Shown here in pieces: positions 47,850 to 60,445 of a DNA stretch of 64,000 bases; within the stretch, counting starts at the first letter, position 1, and each line of letters starts with the position of its first letter. The notes under the pieces were generated by a model, which saw nothing but the letters and a program-made list of their open reading frames with translations, searched no databases and was not told where the DNA came from. The stretch comes from Plantago major (Eukaryota > Streptophyta > Magnoliopsida > Lamiales > Plantaginaceae): the NCBI GenBank assembly GCA_026545765.1, contig CM048840.1, positions 82,054,877-82,118,876 on the forward strand, given 5' to 3'. The position numbers and the translations under genes were made by a program.

Positions 47850-50334
47850 ATGTCTCTGTGTGATGCACCCTTTCTCAATCCATCGAACTTTTAGAATTTG
47901 AAAAATAACATGATGCTCCACCTTGAAGCCATAAGTGACGAAATGATCGAAGTGATAAAGAATGGCCCAATAGTCATTCAACAACTCAAACAAGTCATGG
48001 AGGTTTCTAATGGTAGAGACAGAGATCAAAGCGAAGGATCTTCACAAACCGATGCATCAACAAGTGGGAGATCTACTAGTCAAGTTATTTACGAACCAAA
48101 GCCCAGAGAACTCTGGACATCGGAAGATGCCAAGAGGAATCGTCTGGATGGTCAAGCTCGTAATATCATCATCAGATCGACACCTGAGCACATACTGTAA
48201 ATCAGGGTGCTAAACGGCGAAAGTTACCGCAACCGATTGAAGAAATGCATGCTGAACCGAAAACCAAAGAAAACAAGTTCGAAGTTCTCAAGTTGAAATT
48301 TCAAAATTTCAAACAAGGACCCATCAAACTCTGGAAGAACTTGATTTCATTTACCACTCTCATGAGTGATATGGCAAGATTGGGAAAGCAACAGATACTC
48401 CCAGTCAGAAAAGATTAAGACTATTGTCAGAAGTCTTAACCACAACTAGGAGCATACCAAATTCTTTTATTTTAACCAAGGAATGCCAAATATCACTCCA
48501 ATGGAACTCTTCTCACATCTTGCTACGGTAGATTATGAGACAACGCAAAGAGAACAAACAACTGAAAAGTTGCAGAATATTGCTCTAGTTGCTCAAGGAA
48601 CTTCTGAAAAGAAGAAAAGCAAGGAAGATACTGAGGATGCTCTTGCTGCAAAGCAAATGAGCAAATATGTCAGTCGAGAAATTGAGAGAAGAAAAGCCAA
48701 AGAGAAGCTGAAAAAGCATCTAGGCTCAAACTATCACCAAGAAAAAATATGCAAAGCTCATTGAACAAACCATTTCGAAAAGCATCATGTCTTCGAGGAA
48801 GAAATTGGAAACGATATCTGCTTCTATTGTCGTAAACACAGCCACTTCAAGAAGGATTGTCCTGCCTTCAACAAACTAAGGACAGGTGACAAGAAAGATA
48901 GAAGAATCTTCAGAAGAAGCCAGAAAGCTTTGTTAACTGAAGAAAGAAAGAAAATCCAAATTCAACTGGATGCTCTAGACGTTGAGATGATCAAGATGAC
49001 AATTCAGATGACTCAACCTTACCATCACCAGAATTATGTGGAGTTACTCATGATATAATCAACTTCGGCCTCAAGAAGAATGAAATGTGTGGAGTTGCTG
49101 AAATTGACGGTCCAGACATCTCTAACATAGAAATCTGTCTTATGGCTGATGAGGTAACACATACTTCTTGTTATACTTATGAAAGTGATGAAGAAGAAAT
49201 AAAAGATCTAGAAAATCTCAGGAAAGAACTTGACATCTATGAAAGAGAATTTCTAATGATCCGAGCTAGAGCCGAAAATCTTGAAGAAGAAAAGAATTCT
49301 CTTGCAAAGGAAAATTCTCAATTAGTTAAGGTATCTGAGAAAAAGGATGCTGAAAATGCATTTCTCAAAGCTCAGATCTCTGAGACTGAAAAGTCACATA
49401 AAGAAGCAATGGCTGAATTACGAAAGAAATATGAAGATCTTCTTTCTGAGAACAAGGAACTCGAGAAGAAAGAATTATCTTTTCAATCTTATGCCAAAGC
49501 TAGTGACACTCTTACTGAAGTACAATCTTACTTAAGAGATCCTTGAAAAGAAAGGACTTCAATGAATACACAGATTGTTCTATCACTCTGAATAAGAGTA
49601 AGGAAAGAAGAACACTTGTAAGTACTCAGCAAGATGGTTCCCATGCAATCTATAGTATCGGTGAAAAGACGAAGATTGTTGACAAAGGAAAGGCAGTTGC
49701 GACTAAACCTTTGTGGGAAAAACAAGTCAAAAACAAAACTGTTGGGCACGTCTCTGAAAAGAAACACAACACTGAAAATTGTAAACACCCACAGTGCTAT
49801 GTCTCTCAAAAGGGTAGAATTGCAGGAGCTGGCAAATTCTCCCATGTCACTTTTTCTGGAAAGAAATTGGACCAACCAGAGACTAGCAAAGCTGCTGAGA
49901 AAAGATCTCAGATAGCTTCAAGTGCTCGAAACGGTATTGGCTATAGAGGCATCGGGAAACGACTTGCTCATGAATACAAACAGGAGCAAGAACGATGGCT
50001 AAAGGCTAAAATTGCTCAAAGCAATTATCAAAAGTGGAAGTTGAATCAAGCCACTAAAAATCTGAATGCCAGGGCTAGAAGAAATCTGGTAAGGAAAGCT
50101 AAGTTTGCTGAAAAGCAAACTCAGAAACCTGACAAGTATCTGAAAGCACCAAATGGAGCACCTAGGAACACACCAAGGAAGAAAACAATTCTTAATAATG
50201 ATAATCATTCAATTAGAATTCCTCCTTATGTTCCTATCAGACAAAAGAATGTTCCAAGGAAATTCATTCAAAAATGGATTCCTACTGGAAGATTGTTTAG
50301 TCCTGATGGTTCCAATTGTAAATTGAGAATCTAA
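47850..50334 (+). pseudogene. gag: Element C gag with coiled-coil linker, frameshifted
   Basis: ATG 47850 (MSLCDAP) matches the B start but meets TAG after 15 codons. The frame resumes at about 47898 (MMLHLEAISDEMIEV). Shifts near 48200-48480 damage the core. The zinc knuckle region (about 48815-48860) has one Cys replaced and a gap. The coiled-coil linker (49085-49546) and basic tail (49543-50334) are well kept. It ends at TAA 50332-50334, the stop shared with A and B. Confidence 0.8.
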
Positions 50335-53300
50335 TCTCTGCTTTCTCAGTGTGCGTAATGCTTCGGACTAAAGCACAATGGCTATTTGATAGTGGATGCG
50401 GAAAGCACATGACAGAGACAGCAAATCAGTCGATTACAAGCTTGCAACACGTGACCGGATATCGATTTTTGGAGGAGAATTAAATCCTCTCAGGATTTGC
50501 AACGTCAAATTGGGAACATTAACAATCACCGACGTATTACATGTTAAGGATTTGAAATATAATCTATTTAGCATGAGCCAGGTTTGCATAAAGGTTTTAC
50601 TATAAAATTCAAAGCAAAATCCGCAAACTAATTGACAATGAGTCAAAGCAAAGTCTTGGTTGCTTTCGGAAAGCGATCTTTATGTTGCCGATTGGACATC
50701 TGCCACAACTGAAGAATGTCTCATGTGAAGTCAATCTGGTCACACAGAAGAGCACTGGTTATGGCACAAAAGAATGAGTCACTTGAACTTCAAAACTCTG
50801 AACAGACTTGCCAAGAAAGAGTTAGTGGTTGGCCTTCCCAGAACATCTTTCAGAAAGGATGGTATCTGCTCACTTTGTCGATGGGGAAACAATCTAAGAT
50901 TTCTTTCAAGTCCAAAATCAGACACTCTAGTGTTAGACCACTGTAACTATTACACATGGATCTTTTTGAATCATCTGTAACTAGTTATGTAGGAAAGAAG
51001 TATGGTCTGGTTGTTGTAGATGACTTCTCAAGATTCACTTGGGTTGTCTTTCTGAAAGACAAATCTGATGCCAGGGTGGAGATACTAAACTTGCTGAAAA
51101 AGCTTGAGGTCATGAAAAATGACAAGGTATCTGCAATCAGAACAGACCATGGTACTGAGTTTGTCAACCAGTACATAAAGGAGTTTTGTACCTGCAAAGG
51201 TATACAACACCAACTTTCCTCTGTAAGAACACCTCAACAAAATGGTGTTGCAGAAAGGAAAAACAGAACCCTTAAAGAAGCTGCAAGGACGATGCTAGCT
51301 GACACTAAAATAAGTTAAATTTATTGGGTTGAAGCTGTAAACACAGCCTGCTACACTTAGAACAGATGTTTGATAAACAAACACAATGATAAGACCCCTT
51401 ATGAAATCTTGGTTGGTAGACCCCCTAATATCAAACATCTGAGAGTATTTGGTTGTAGATGTTTTGTTCTAAACAATGGGAAAGATTATCTGAGAACATT
51501 TCAACCAAAGGCAGATGAAGGTGTATTTCTTGGTTATTCCACGAATAGCAAAGCCTACAGAATTTACAACAAAAGAACAAAGAAAATTGAAGAATCAGTT
51601 CATGTTGTATTCTATGAAGGAAGTAAGAAAACACCTCCTAATGATGAACTCTCAGAAAGGTTCAAAGAACTAATGCTGAGGGATTCTGAAGAAGAATCCT
51701 CAGAAAGGAAAAACATCATTATGGAAAGTGAGGATGACTCTGACGTAGAAAAGCTTGATATGCCTAGTAACAACAAGATGACTCACAAACATGATGAAGA
51801 ATTTCCTATAAAACTTCCAGAAATGGAAACTGAAGATATTCATCATGAAGCTATCTCTGGAAACAATCTCTCTGAAAGACATGTTCCAGATAGCTCAAAC
51901 ACTGAACAAGTGTCAGACATTAATTGCCCTTCTGAGGAGCAAAATGTCTTAGATACTGAAATAGTATCAAATCAAAATCCTAGTGATTCACATTCAAATC
52001 ACTTGGATATTGATCCTATTAGCACTAAACCTATGATGAGATGGATCAAGGATCATCCTGCAAAAGATGTGATTGGACCAATTAATCAAGGTGTTAGGAC
52101 TAGGAGAGCAATAGCTTAAACTGCTAATTCTCTCTTTGGATGTTTCATCTCAAATATTGAACCTAAAAATATAGAAGAAGCATTAGGAGACCAAGACTGG
52201 ATCTCTGCAATGTAAGAAGAGTTGGATCAATTTGAGAGAAACAAAGTCTGGAAACTAGTTCCATTTGTAGAAGGAATATCTGTGATTGGAAATAAATGGG
52301 TTTTCAGAAACAAGATGAATGAATCTGGTGAAATAACCAGAAACAAAGCAAGATTGGTTGCCAAGGGATTTACCCAGACTAAAGGATTAGATTTTGATGA
52401 GTCATATGCACCAGTTGCCAGATTGGATGCAATAAGACTCTTTCTAACCTTTGCAGCTCATAAATATTTTAAAGTTTATCAGATGGATGTCAAAAGTGCA
52501 TTTTTGAACGGTGAACTTGCAGAAGAAGTTTATGTTGAGCAACCACCTGGCTTTGAAGTTTCCTCAGAAAGCAGAATGGTCTATAAACTATAGAAAGCTC
52601 TGTATGGACTGAAACAGGCTCCAAGAGCATGGTATGACACTTTGGCCAAATACCTTCTGGAAAGTGGTTTCAAGAAAGGTGAAGTTGATAAAACTTTATT
52701 TACCTTAAATCATGACGGGAACCTACTCTTAGTTCAAGTATATGTCGATGACATCATATTTGGATCTAAGGACAAGCAACTTTGTAATGACTTTGCAAAT
52801 CTCATGAAAAGCAAGTTTGAGATGAGCATGATGGGAGAAATGAATTATTTTCTAGGATTGCAAGTCAAGCAACTCAATGATGGAATATTCATTAGTCAAA
52901 CAAAGTATGCAAAAGATATGCTCACAAAATTCAATCTTAAGCCTTCTGAAAAGAATGCTAAGATACCTATGAGCATTGGAACCAAAATGACCTATAATCA
53001 GATAAGAGTGTGGAAGAACATAAGTATAGGAAATTGATAGGTTCACTACTTTACCTCACTGCAAGTAGACCTTATATTCAATACGCCGTTGGAGTGTGTG
53101 CTAGATTTCAGACAAATCCGATGCAAACACACTACAACGTTGCTATGAAAATATTAAGGTATGTAAAAGGTACAGTAGATGTAGGATTGTGGTATCCTAA
53201 AGAAAGCGAATTGAGTTTAGCTGGGTACTCAGACGCTGATTATGATGGATCACTGCTAGATAGGAAAAGCACCTCAGGAACCTGTCATTTTCTGGGTACT

Positions 53301-53685
53301 AGACTTATCTCGTGGTTTAGCAAGAAGCAAAACTCAATTGCAACTTCTACCACAGAGGCTGAATATATTGTTGCTGGTTGTTGTGCAACACAATTCTGTG
53401 GATACAACAACAACTTAAAGACTATGGACTCGATGAGAAGAAAACTCCCATTTTCTGTGACAACACAAGTGCTATTACACACGTAATCCTAAATTTCATG
53501 CCAGAACAAAGCATATTGATGTTAGACATCACTTCATCAGAGACCATGTTGAAAAAGGCAATATAGAGATACTCAAGATTGGCACTGAAGACCAACTTGC
53601 AGATATCTTCACTAAGCCACTACAAGAAAGTAGATTCTTAGCCTTAAGACATAGTCTTGGACTAAAGGAACTACCAATGAACTGA
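50335..53685 (+). pseudogene. pol: Element C pol (protease, integrase, RT, RNase H)
   Basis: Protease DSG is at about 50388-50396, but frames are shifted through 50940. The integrase core is intact at 50956-51318 (VVDDFSRFTWVVF, IRTDHGTEF, PQQNGVAERKNRTL). Stops follow at 51316 and 51358, and at 52117-52119. RT runs from about 52222 with TAA and TAG at 52213 and 52591 where CAA and CAG stand in A. YVDD is at 52741-52752. A short deletion near 52996 shifts the frame. RNase H keeps DADYDGS and TEAEY and shifts near 53390 and 53480. It ends with TGA 53683-53685. Confidence 0.85.
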
Positions 53686-54510
53686 AAGAGTTCAGGAATC
53701 TGGAACGGGCATCCAGAGAAGAGGAATTTGGAACGGGCATCCAGAGAAGAGGTATATGGAACGGGCATCCAGAGAAGAGAAAAGAGAAAACTGGAATGGG
53801 TATCCAGAAGTCAAAAAGGCTAAAGAGCAAAAAGACAGCTTAAGATCTCTGAGACGGGAACTCAGATATCTAGTTCACTCGGTGAGGGGGAACACAAAAG
53901 AGAATAGTACAACTGTCTGCAGTCAACTACTCTCTTGAAATTTGTATTATTTCTATCTTTATGTAAAACTTGGACAAATATTGAGTATGAGATAGACTCA
54001 GATACAAATAGTGTTCTTAGTCACACAGAATTGTGATTCAGATAGCAAATCGCCAAAATTCATTAATTGGGCACAATCACAATTGCTGATTGTGATCATT
54101 GCTGAAGAAGCAATGGTGACCCTTGATGAAATTAAGCGTTTGATCTTAACGGACAAAATTAATTCTCTGTAAATAGTGGACTATTGAAATTCAGACGTGG
54201 CCCAGTATGCATTTAATGCCGAACAAACTTTTACCTACGCCTCACTGCAATTCACAAATACATACATACAAAACCAATTTGTGTGTATATGTTTGTTAGA
54301 ATTACGTTGCTATATATATAGGATTTTGGCAAAAGAGATCACTTTCGCCTAATCCAACATTCAGACTTGCACAAAAATAGCAAAACCTTCTCTTGATTCT
54401 CTGCAAACCTTCTACAATCTCTGCAAATCAAGATTAAGTTTTTCTGCAAAGAATTACTGAATCAAATCTCTTTCAAACACCAATCCAAATTCTCTACACT
54501 ATATAAAGAG
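53686..54510 (+). other. Element C spacer between pol and ORF2
   Basis: Non-coding. It holds about four units of the 28 bp minisatellite (53694-53811), the CATTGCT-GAAGA-AGCAATG hairpin (about 54098-54116), and TATATATATA (54311-54320) 190 bp before the ORF2 ATG. Confidence 0.65.
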
Positions 54511-57500
54511 ATGGCCCCAAAGAATTCTTCTACACTGAAATCTCAATCCTCCACTGGTACTGCTGAAAAGCAAGCACCAGAGTTGGTTATTGTGAACAAC
54601 CGACTGGTAGGAGATTTTAATCCTGACCATTGGACTTCAAATCACAGAATGATTTGGGGTGGTGCCATGGTTGAGGAATACCTCACGGCTGCAATAGAGA
54701 ACCAAGCCGACAGAAAGCTAATTCTTGACATGCTTGAAAAGGCACAAATCAAGGGCTTTCTATCCGCTTTCCTAGTGGAATTTCATCACTCAATGTGTTG
54801 GAATTCTACAACAACTCCAGGATTATTTCCTGTGTTTCTGAAGGCACTGAAATAGTGTCTGTCAAAACCTCAGTCCAAGGAAAGGAAATCCTTCTGGACT
54901 TAACAACTTTCTGTAAGTTGTTTGAGTTTCAAAATCTTGGAAAGGATTTTGAAATAAACACCAAGGATGAGGAACTCCTTGAAGGTGTTAAAGAACTTTA
55001 CAGTGACGTGTGTGATCTTGAAAATCGATACACCCACCGAGTTCAAGCTTTCGACATCGAACCGACATCTAATGGTTCATGGGATGTCTTGGCTTGCATT
55101 CTTCATGATGCTTTGATGGTCTACAAGGAGGTGACCGGATAAGCCAAGAACGGTGGATCATGATGTTCTTCTTTGAATAAACAAGACAAAAGCTGAAAAA
55201 CCCTTTTAAGCGGGAAAGTACGCCTTCATGAAGTTTGTGAAGAAGATTCAAGGCTTCGAGCCTAAGATTGCCAAAGGACTAGCTGAGCCAAAGGCCACAG
55301 TAGGCTATGGTCTGAAGATATGCTACTTGCTGGAGAAGCTTGGCATCAAGCTCATAGAGACGACTGAAATAGCCAACAGTAACCTACTCTACAAATATGA
55401 GTATACAAACTTGATGAAAAAGGTTACTGGGTCTCAGAAAGGTTCTAAGAAGCGAAAGTCTGAAAAGGTATCTGAAGAAAAGGTTGCGACCAAGAAGCCC
55501 AGAACTTCAAGAAAGAAGTCTGGCGGCAAATCGGAAGACACACCAAGAGGTTGTCGATTCTCGGATATCTGATGTGCCTTGCCGATGAACTGATAAAGGC
55601 AGATCAACTCATCAATGCTGCAAAAGAATCATCAACTACTGAACAAGTAGACTCAGCAAGAGAAAGTGCGTTCAGAAATGTTGCGACTAATGCAGAATGC
55701 CTTGCTGATGAACTTGTTAATGCTGCCAAAACAGGTGAAAAGCACCAAGCCCTATCTGCAGAAATCGCAGGAGTAATGGACCAATCAGTTCCCAATACTG
55801 ATGAGAGCTCTGACGATAAAGATGATGAACTAGTCATCTCTCAAGTCCTAGAAAGAGCAAAGAGGGCTAAGGTTACTGAAATAGTAACTGGTGAAAAGGT
55901 TTCTAAAGAAGAACCTACACCTCAGGTTGCTGAACAAGCACCTATAGCAAAGGTTGTTGGTGCAAACACATCTTCAGGGAACGTTTCTTATGCACAACTT
56001 CAAGAAGCCCTGATGAGTGGTAATTTAGTGCTGGCAGATGCTGATGAAAATGCCACATCTAAAAATCTGGAAGAACATTCTACTAACCAATCTTCTGCTT
56101 CCAGACAACCACAACAACCACAAGTGGTTGATGAAATGGTAAATGAACTCCATTTTGAATTACCAGCAATGCAGTATGCTGAAGAAAATCCTGCAAAAGA
56201 GCAGGTCCCCCAACTCAATAAGAGGGATCAAACTGAGACATCTACTCAGAATGATCAACCAGGGGAGGCAACTGAGTTGCATACTCAGGAAAGGTGTGAA
56301 GTACCTGAAACTTCAAACAAAGAAAAAATACTGGAACAAGAAGACCAATGTATAGAAAGGTCACAAGTTTTAGAGACCAATCAGCCTGACACGGATCAGG
56401 TAGTTGAATGGTTTAACTCTTATCTTGTGCAAATTTTATGCTTGTACATCTTGTTATTTATAGAAATTCTTTCTTACAGGCTGAGTTAGAAACACAAGGA
56501 CAAGAGGAAGCTGGAAAGCTTGCCTCAGAAACTGAGAAAGAGGTCTCATCAACCTCACCTCTTAAGAAATCTGAGCCTGTCCTACAGGTGATAAAATGTT
56601 GCTTGAGTTGTCATTTTTCAGTTATACGATAATTTACTTAACCAATTAAGTGAATGTTTCTAACAGGCTCCAACTGAGAAAGAGGAAGATAAGGCAGAAA
56701 TGCTAGAAGAAAACCCAGAAACCGACAAGGTTTCTGAAGAACATATCATTGAGCCTTCCAGTATGAAGGTATATGAAAATCAGTGATAAAAATTCTTCAC
56801 CTTGGGTTATCTCAAACTTCTTCTAAATTACTCAATACTTTCTACTCACAGGCTCACTCAGAAGTAGAAGTGCAAGGGATGAGTTGCGACATCCTCAGAC
56901 CTATGGAAATTGATGAGGCATCAAGGCCTTCATCACAAGAAAAGATTCCAGAGACTGCACAAGTCTCTGAGAGACAAATATCTGAGCCTCCCATGGAGGT
57001 AATTGACCTCTCAGATATCTGATTTGTCATCTAAAGTTTTCTTGATAAAATTTCCTAAGTATTGTGATAACTTTAATTCTCAGGTTCAAGAAAGAAAGGT
57101 TGATGAGAACCAGACTTCCAAGTCTCCACCTCAACAAGATATCCGAGACACCAATTGTCTCAAGAGCACAAGTCTCCGAGCTCAAGTACTTACCAGTAAC
57201 TCGAAACTAAACTACACTTCTACTCAGATATCTACAAAAGTTTTGAAGCTCACTCAAAACTCTTTCTTTCAGGCTCAAACGAGTGCCAAGCAGGCTCCCA
57301 ACGATGAGACAAGGGACCTACTTCCCTTCTTCAAAGCTCACACCCTGCCAAAGCATATTCAATGCTTCAAGAAATGGCAAAAGTTAAGGTGCTCTGATCT
57401 CTCTGAAATATTGAGAATCACAGATCAACCAAACAGACGAGCACGAGCTCTTGACTTGGAGACATATATCCATGCAATGTTCCCTACCGAACAGTACACA

Positions 57501-60063
57501 GTTGCGACTCTATTGCATAAGGATTTCTCCAGAAGTGCCTGATTTGATACAAGCCTTTGAAGTGCAGATGGTCAGACAAGATTACAAATGGCATTCAAGC
57601 CAGTTCTGCCCCAAACTCTGCAATTTATACCTTCTGAACAAGAAGAGGTTAATGGGCAGAAGATCACTATTCCTGAAGTGATCAATCTTGTATCTGAAGA
57701 TGATGAGGAGGAAGAAATAAACGAAAATGACTTCGATGAACCTCCCACTGACCATCACCAAAAGGATGACACAGACAAAAAGGATGATGATGATGCCCCT
57801 GCACCAGGGAACGGAGGAATTTCACAAAGAAATCATGCCTCAACTGCTGAAAAGCAAACTGAGAGGAAAGCACAGAAATCTCCGTCTCCATCTCCTCAAA
57901 AGTCAACTCATCCATCTTCCTAACACAAGGCTAATACTGACCAAGTAGTTGACGATTCTGAGGAAATCACTCAGAAATTGTTGAATACTCAATCCAGAAC
58001 TGCTCAACTCAGACAATTGTTGGAAGAAGAACAACAGCTCCATCTTCAACTGGAAGACCAAATAGCTAAATCCAGAGATAAGCTTGACCAACTACAAGAT
58101 CAATATCTGCAAGAGATGATTGCTTACTCTGAGGTTAAAGAGCTACAGGATGTCAGAATGCCATCACCAAAGAACTCGACATCAAGAAGTATTCGAAATT
58201 AAGCATGATGCTAAGGCTGCATCATCTTCAAAAGAAGTACCATCCTCCTCCCAAAAGGGAAGAAACCAATCTCCGAGATGGTTCTTTGGACTCGACACAA
58301 TCGATGAGAATGTCCAAGAGGATGAAGATCACTGGGCTGATTACTCAGATGATGAAGAAGACAAGACTTTGGCAGAGTACCGCAATGAACATTTAGCGGT
58401 TTCTCACTTGAAAAGGAAGCTGATTGCTCCTGCAATATTCAGCAAACTACCAAATGTCCACTCCCATGAATACATGAACAGATACCAAGTACTGGCTCAT
58501 CTGAACAAGGAGTTGTCTTCATAGAATAAGGAAGTAATTGCCTCCGTCCCCTCTGAAATGAAAAAGTTCACCGAGCTCATCACTCAGAGAACAACTAGCA
58601 TAGTCATTGCTCGAAAGATCTGGAATGATAAGGACGATGATCGTCTTTAGTGAAAAAGCTTTCCAAGAGGCAAGTTACATCTTTGAAAAGCAGATGCCAT
58701 CCTAGGCCCATTAAGCGAGCTCACTGATAAGGACAATGGACTTATCAAGCAAAATCAGGAGCTCAAAGCCGAACTTCAGAAGTTGGTCACTGCCTACAAT
58801 TATTTACAAGGGCATTTTAACTCTCTCTCAGATTCCTTTATGAGACTGAGTCAGCCAACAATGACTAAGGGGGAAAGAGTGTACAAATCTGGACCTCAAA
58901 GTCAGGGGGAATGGGAAGAAGGAGAAGAAAACAAGAAGAAATCTGGAGCTGGTGTGGCTCAGAGAGGAAGAAGAAACATGAAAACTTCCCAGCCACCACT
59001 CAGAATAAACGAACCCTCCTCTAGCCAAGCTTTGCAAAATAGTAGCCGCTCTTCCGAAACCCATCAAGGAACTACAATGATAACAAGGGCCATGGCACAG
59101 AAACCTCCAAGGAGTACCAAGGCTCCAAGGAGAAGACAAGTTAAAGGGATTGATGAATCTTCTGAAGAAGAAGAATGTCAAATCAAGCCCTTGGGCAATG
59201 AAGAAGGCTGTAAAACTCTCACAAGATCTAATCTTGATGATGATGAGGAAACTGATGAAGATGAAGCTCCTCTTCACAGAAAAAGGAAAATTGAAAGCCT
59301 AACTGAGCCCATAGCAGCTAAAACACCCTCTGGAAATACCAAGTCTATCCAGGGTGGTTCTTCAAGCAACAACCCCAAAGAGAATTCAAGACAGAGAAGG
59401 AACAGACTGAGAGCTGAGCAAAGACAAAGTCAACTTCCACTCAGGCCAGAAGAAGCCAAAATAGAGTATGTGAAGAATGACAATGATTCCTCTGTCTACA
59501 GGTGCATCAATCAGAAAAATGGCTATTGGATTCTGGAACTTAAGCATCTACTGGTAAATTCAAGATTTCCAGAACCAATCCATAAACAACTTATGGCATG
59601 GAGAAAAGATAAGCCAACCTTGATCAACACCAATCACATTAAAGCCTGGTTGGATTTTGAAGTTGTCAAGAGAACTGAAGCCATGAGAAAGGACCTCTCT
59701 GATGAATGTCCATATGGAAAGCCAGATGATGTGCATGAATGCAATATCACAGAACAGCACAAGAGCAAGACTTCATTTGTGGAACCCTATGAATCGTTCT
59801 ATCTAACTGAAGATCAATACAAGGGTGACATCAGATATCTGAGGATTATCTACGAATACTTCAAGCTTTCAGATATCAGAATAGAGCATGCCTGGAAGTG
59901 GGGAAAGTATCTGTGTGTCAAACATTTTGTCAAGAAAAATCCTACCAAAACCTACAAAGAAGTCTGTGGATTTGCCAGAGACACTGAGATGCTCGTCAGA
60001 ACACTTCTCTATGATTATTCTGATGACATCAAAAGCTTTGGAGATAGGAAATTTGCAGAGTGA
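54511..60063 (+). pseudogene. Element C ORF2: six-exon second gene, frameshifted
   Basis: ATG 54511 (MAPKNSSTLK) to TGA 60061-60063. Exons: 54511-56399, 56480-56587 (108 nt), 56667-56768 (102), 56852-56998 (147), 57084 to about 57198, and 57273-60063. Introns are 80, 79, 83, 85 and about 74 nt; the last donor has lost a G. Reading through intron 1 leads to a stop at 56487-56489, so splicing is needed. Exon 1 is shifted near 54775, 55030-55200 and 55560. The last exon has breaks near 57535, 57921 (TAA), 58150-58200 and 58523 (TAG), then is open from about 58783 to the end. Domain plan as in B. Confidence 0.72.
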
Positions 60064-60445
60064 TCCATAGAAATACTGTTGAAGACTTGAAGAGTTGAAG
60101 ACTAGTCTATTAGGATGTTTACTTGGAGCTTGGTTACTCCTGTTGTCCTAATTTACTATGTAGTTTTTGCTGTATTTTTGCTGACTGAGCTAAACTTGTT
60201 TATGTATTAAAGTTATCTGTAATCTTTCTTTGTAACTTATCTGAAGAACTTACTCACAGATAGTATTCTATAAAAGATAACTTGTCAGCAAATATCACAC
60301 CTTGTGATTTGGTTGATGTCTACTTTCTGCACTTAATTGAATGATTTGAAAAATCTTAAGAAATAATTAAGTGTTGGACTGTTCACTCATCCAGATTTGT
60401 AATAGGTCAGATAGTCATCGTTGACTGATCAAAAAGGGGGAAATT
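60064..60445 (+). other. Element C 3' untranslated region and polypurine tract
   Basis: Non-coding and conserved with A and B. AAAAAGGGGGAAA (60431-60443) is the polypurine tract, two bases before the LTR. A TATCTGA...TCAGATA-type inverted repeat seen in A (about 18762-18788) is partly kept near 60238-60262. Confidence 0.75.

Noticed and set aside
58828..59277. Minus-strand frame of 149 codons rich in Phe and Ser
   Set aside because: It is the reverse frame of the acidic, Glu/Lys-rich ORF2 linker. The apparent hydrophobic stretches come from AAG/GAA codons read backwards.
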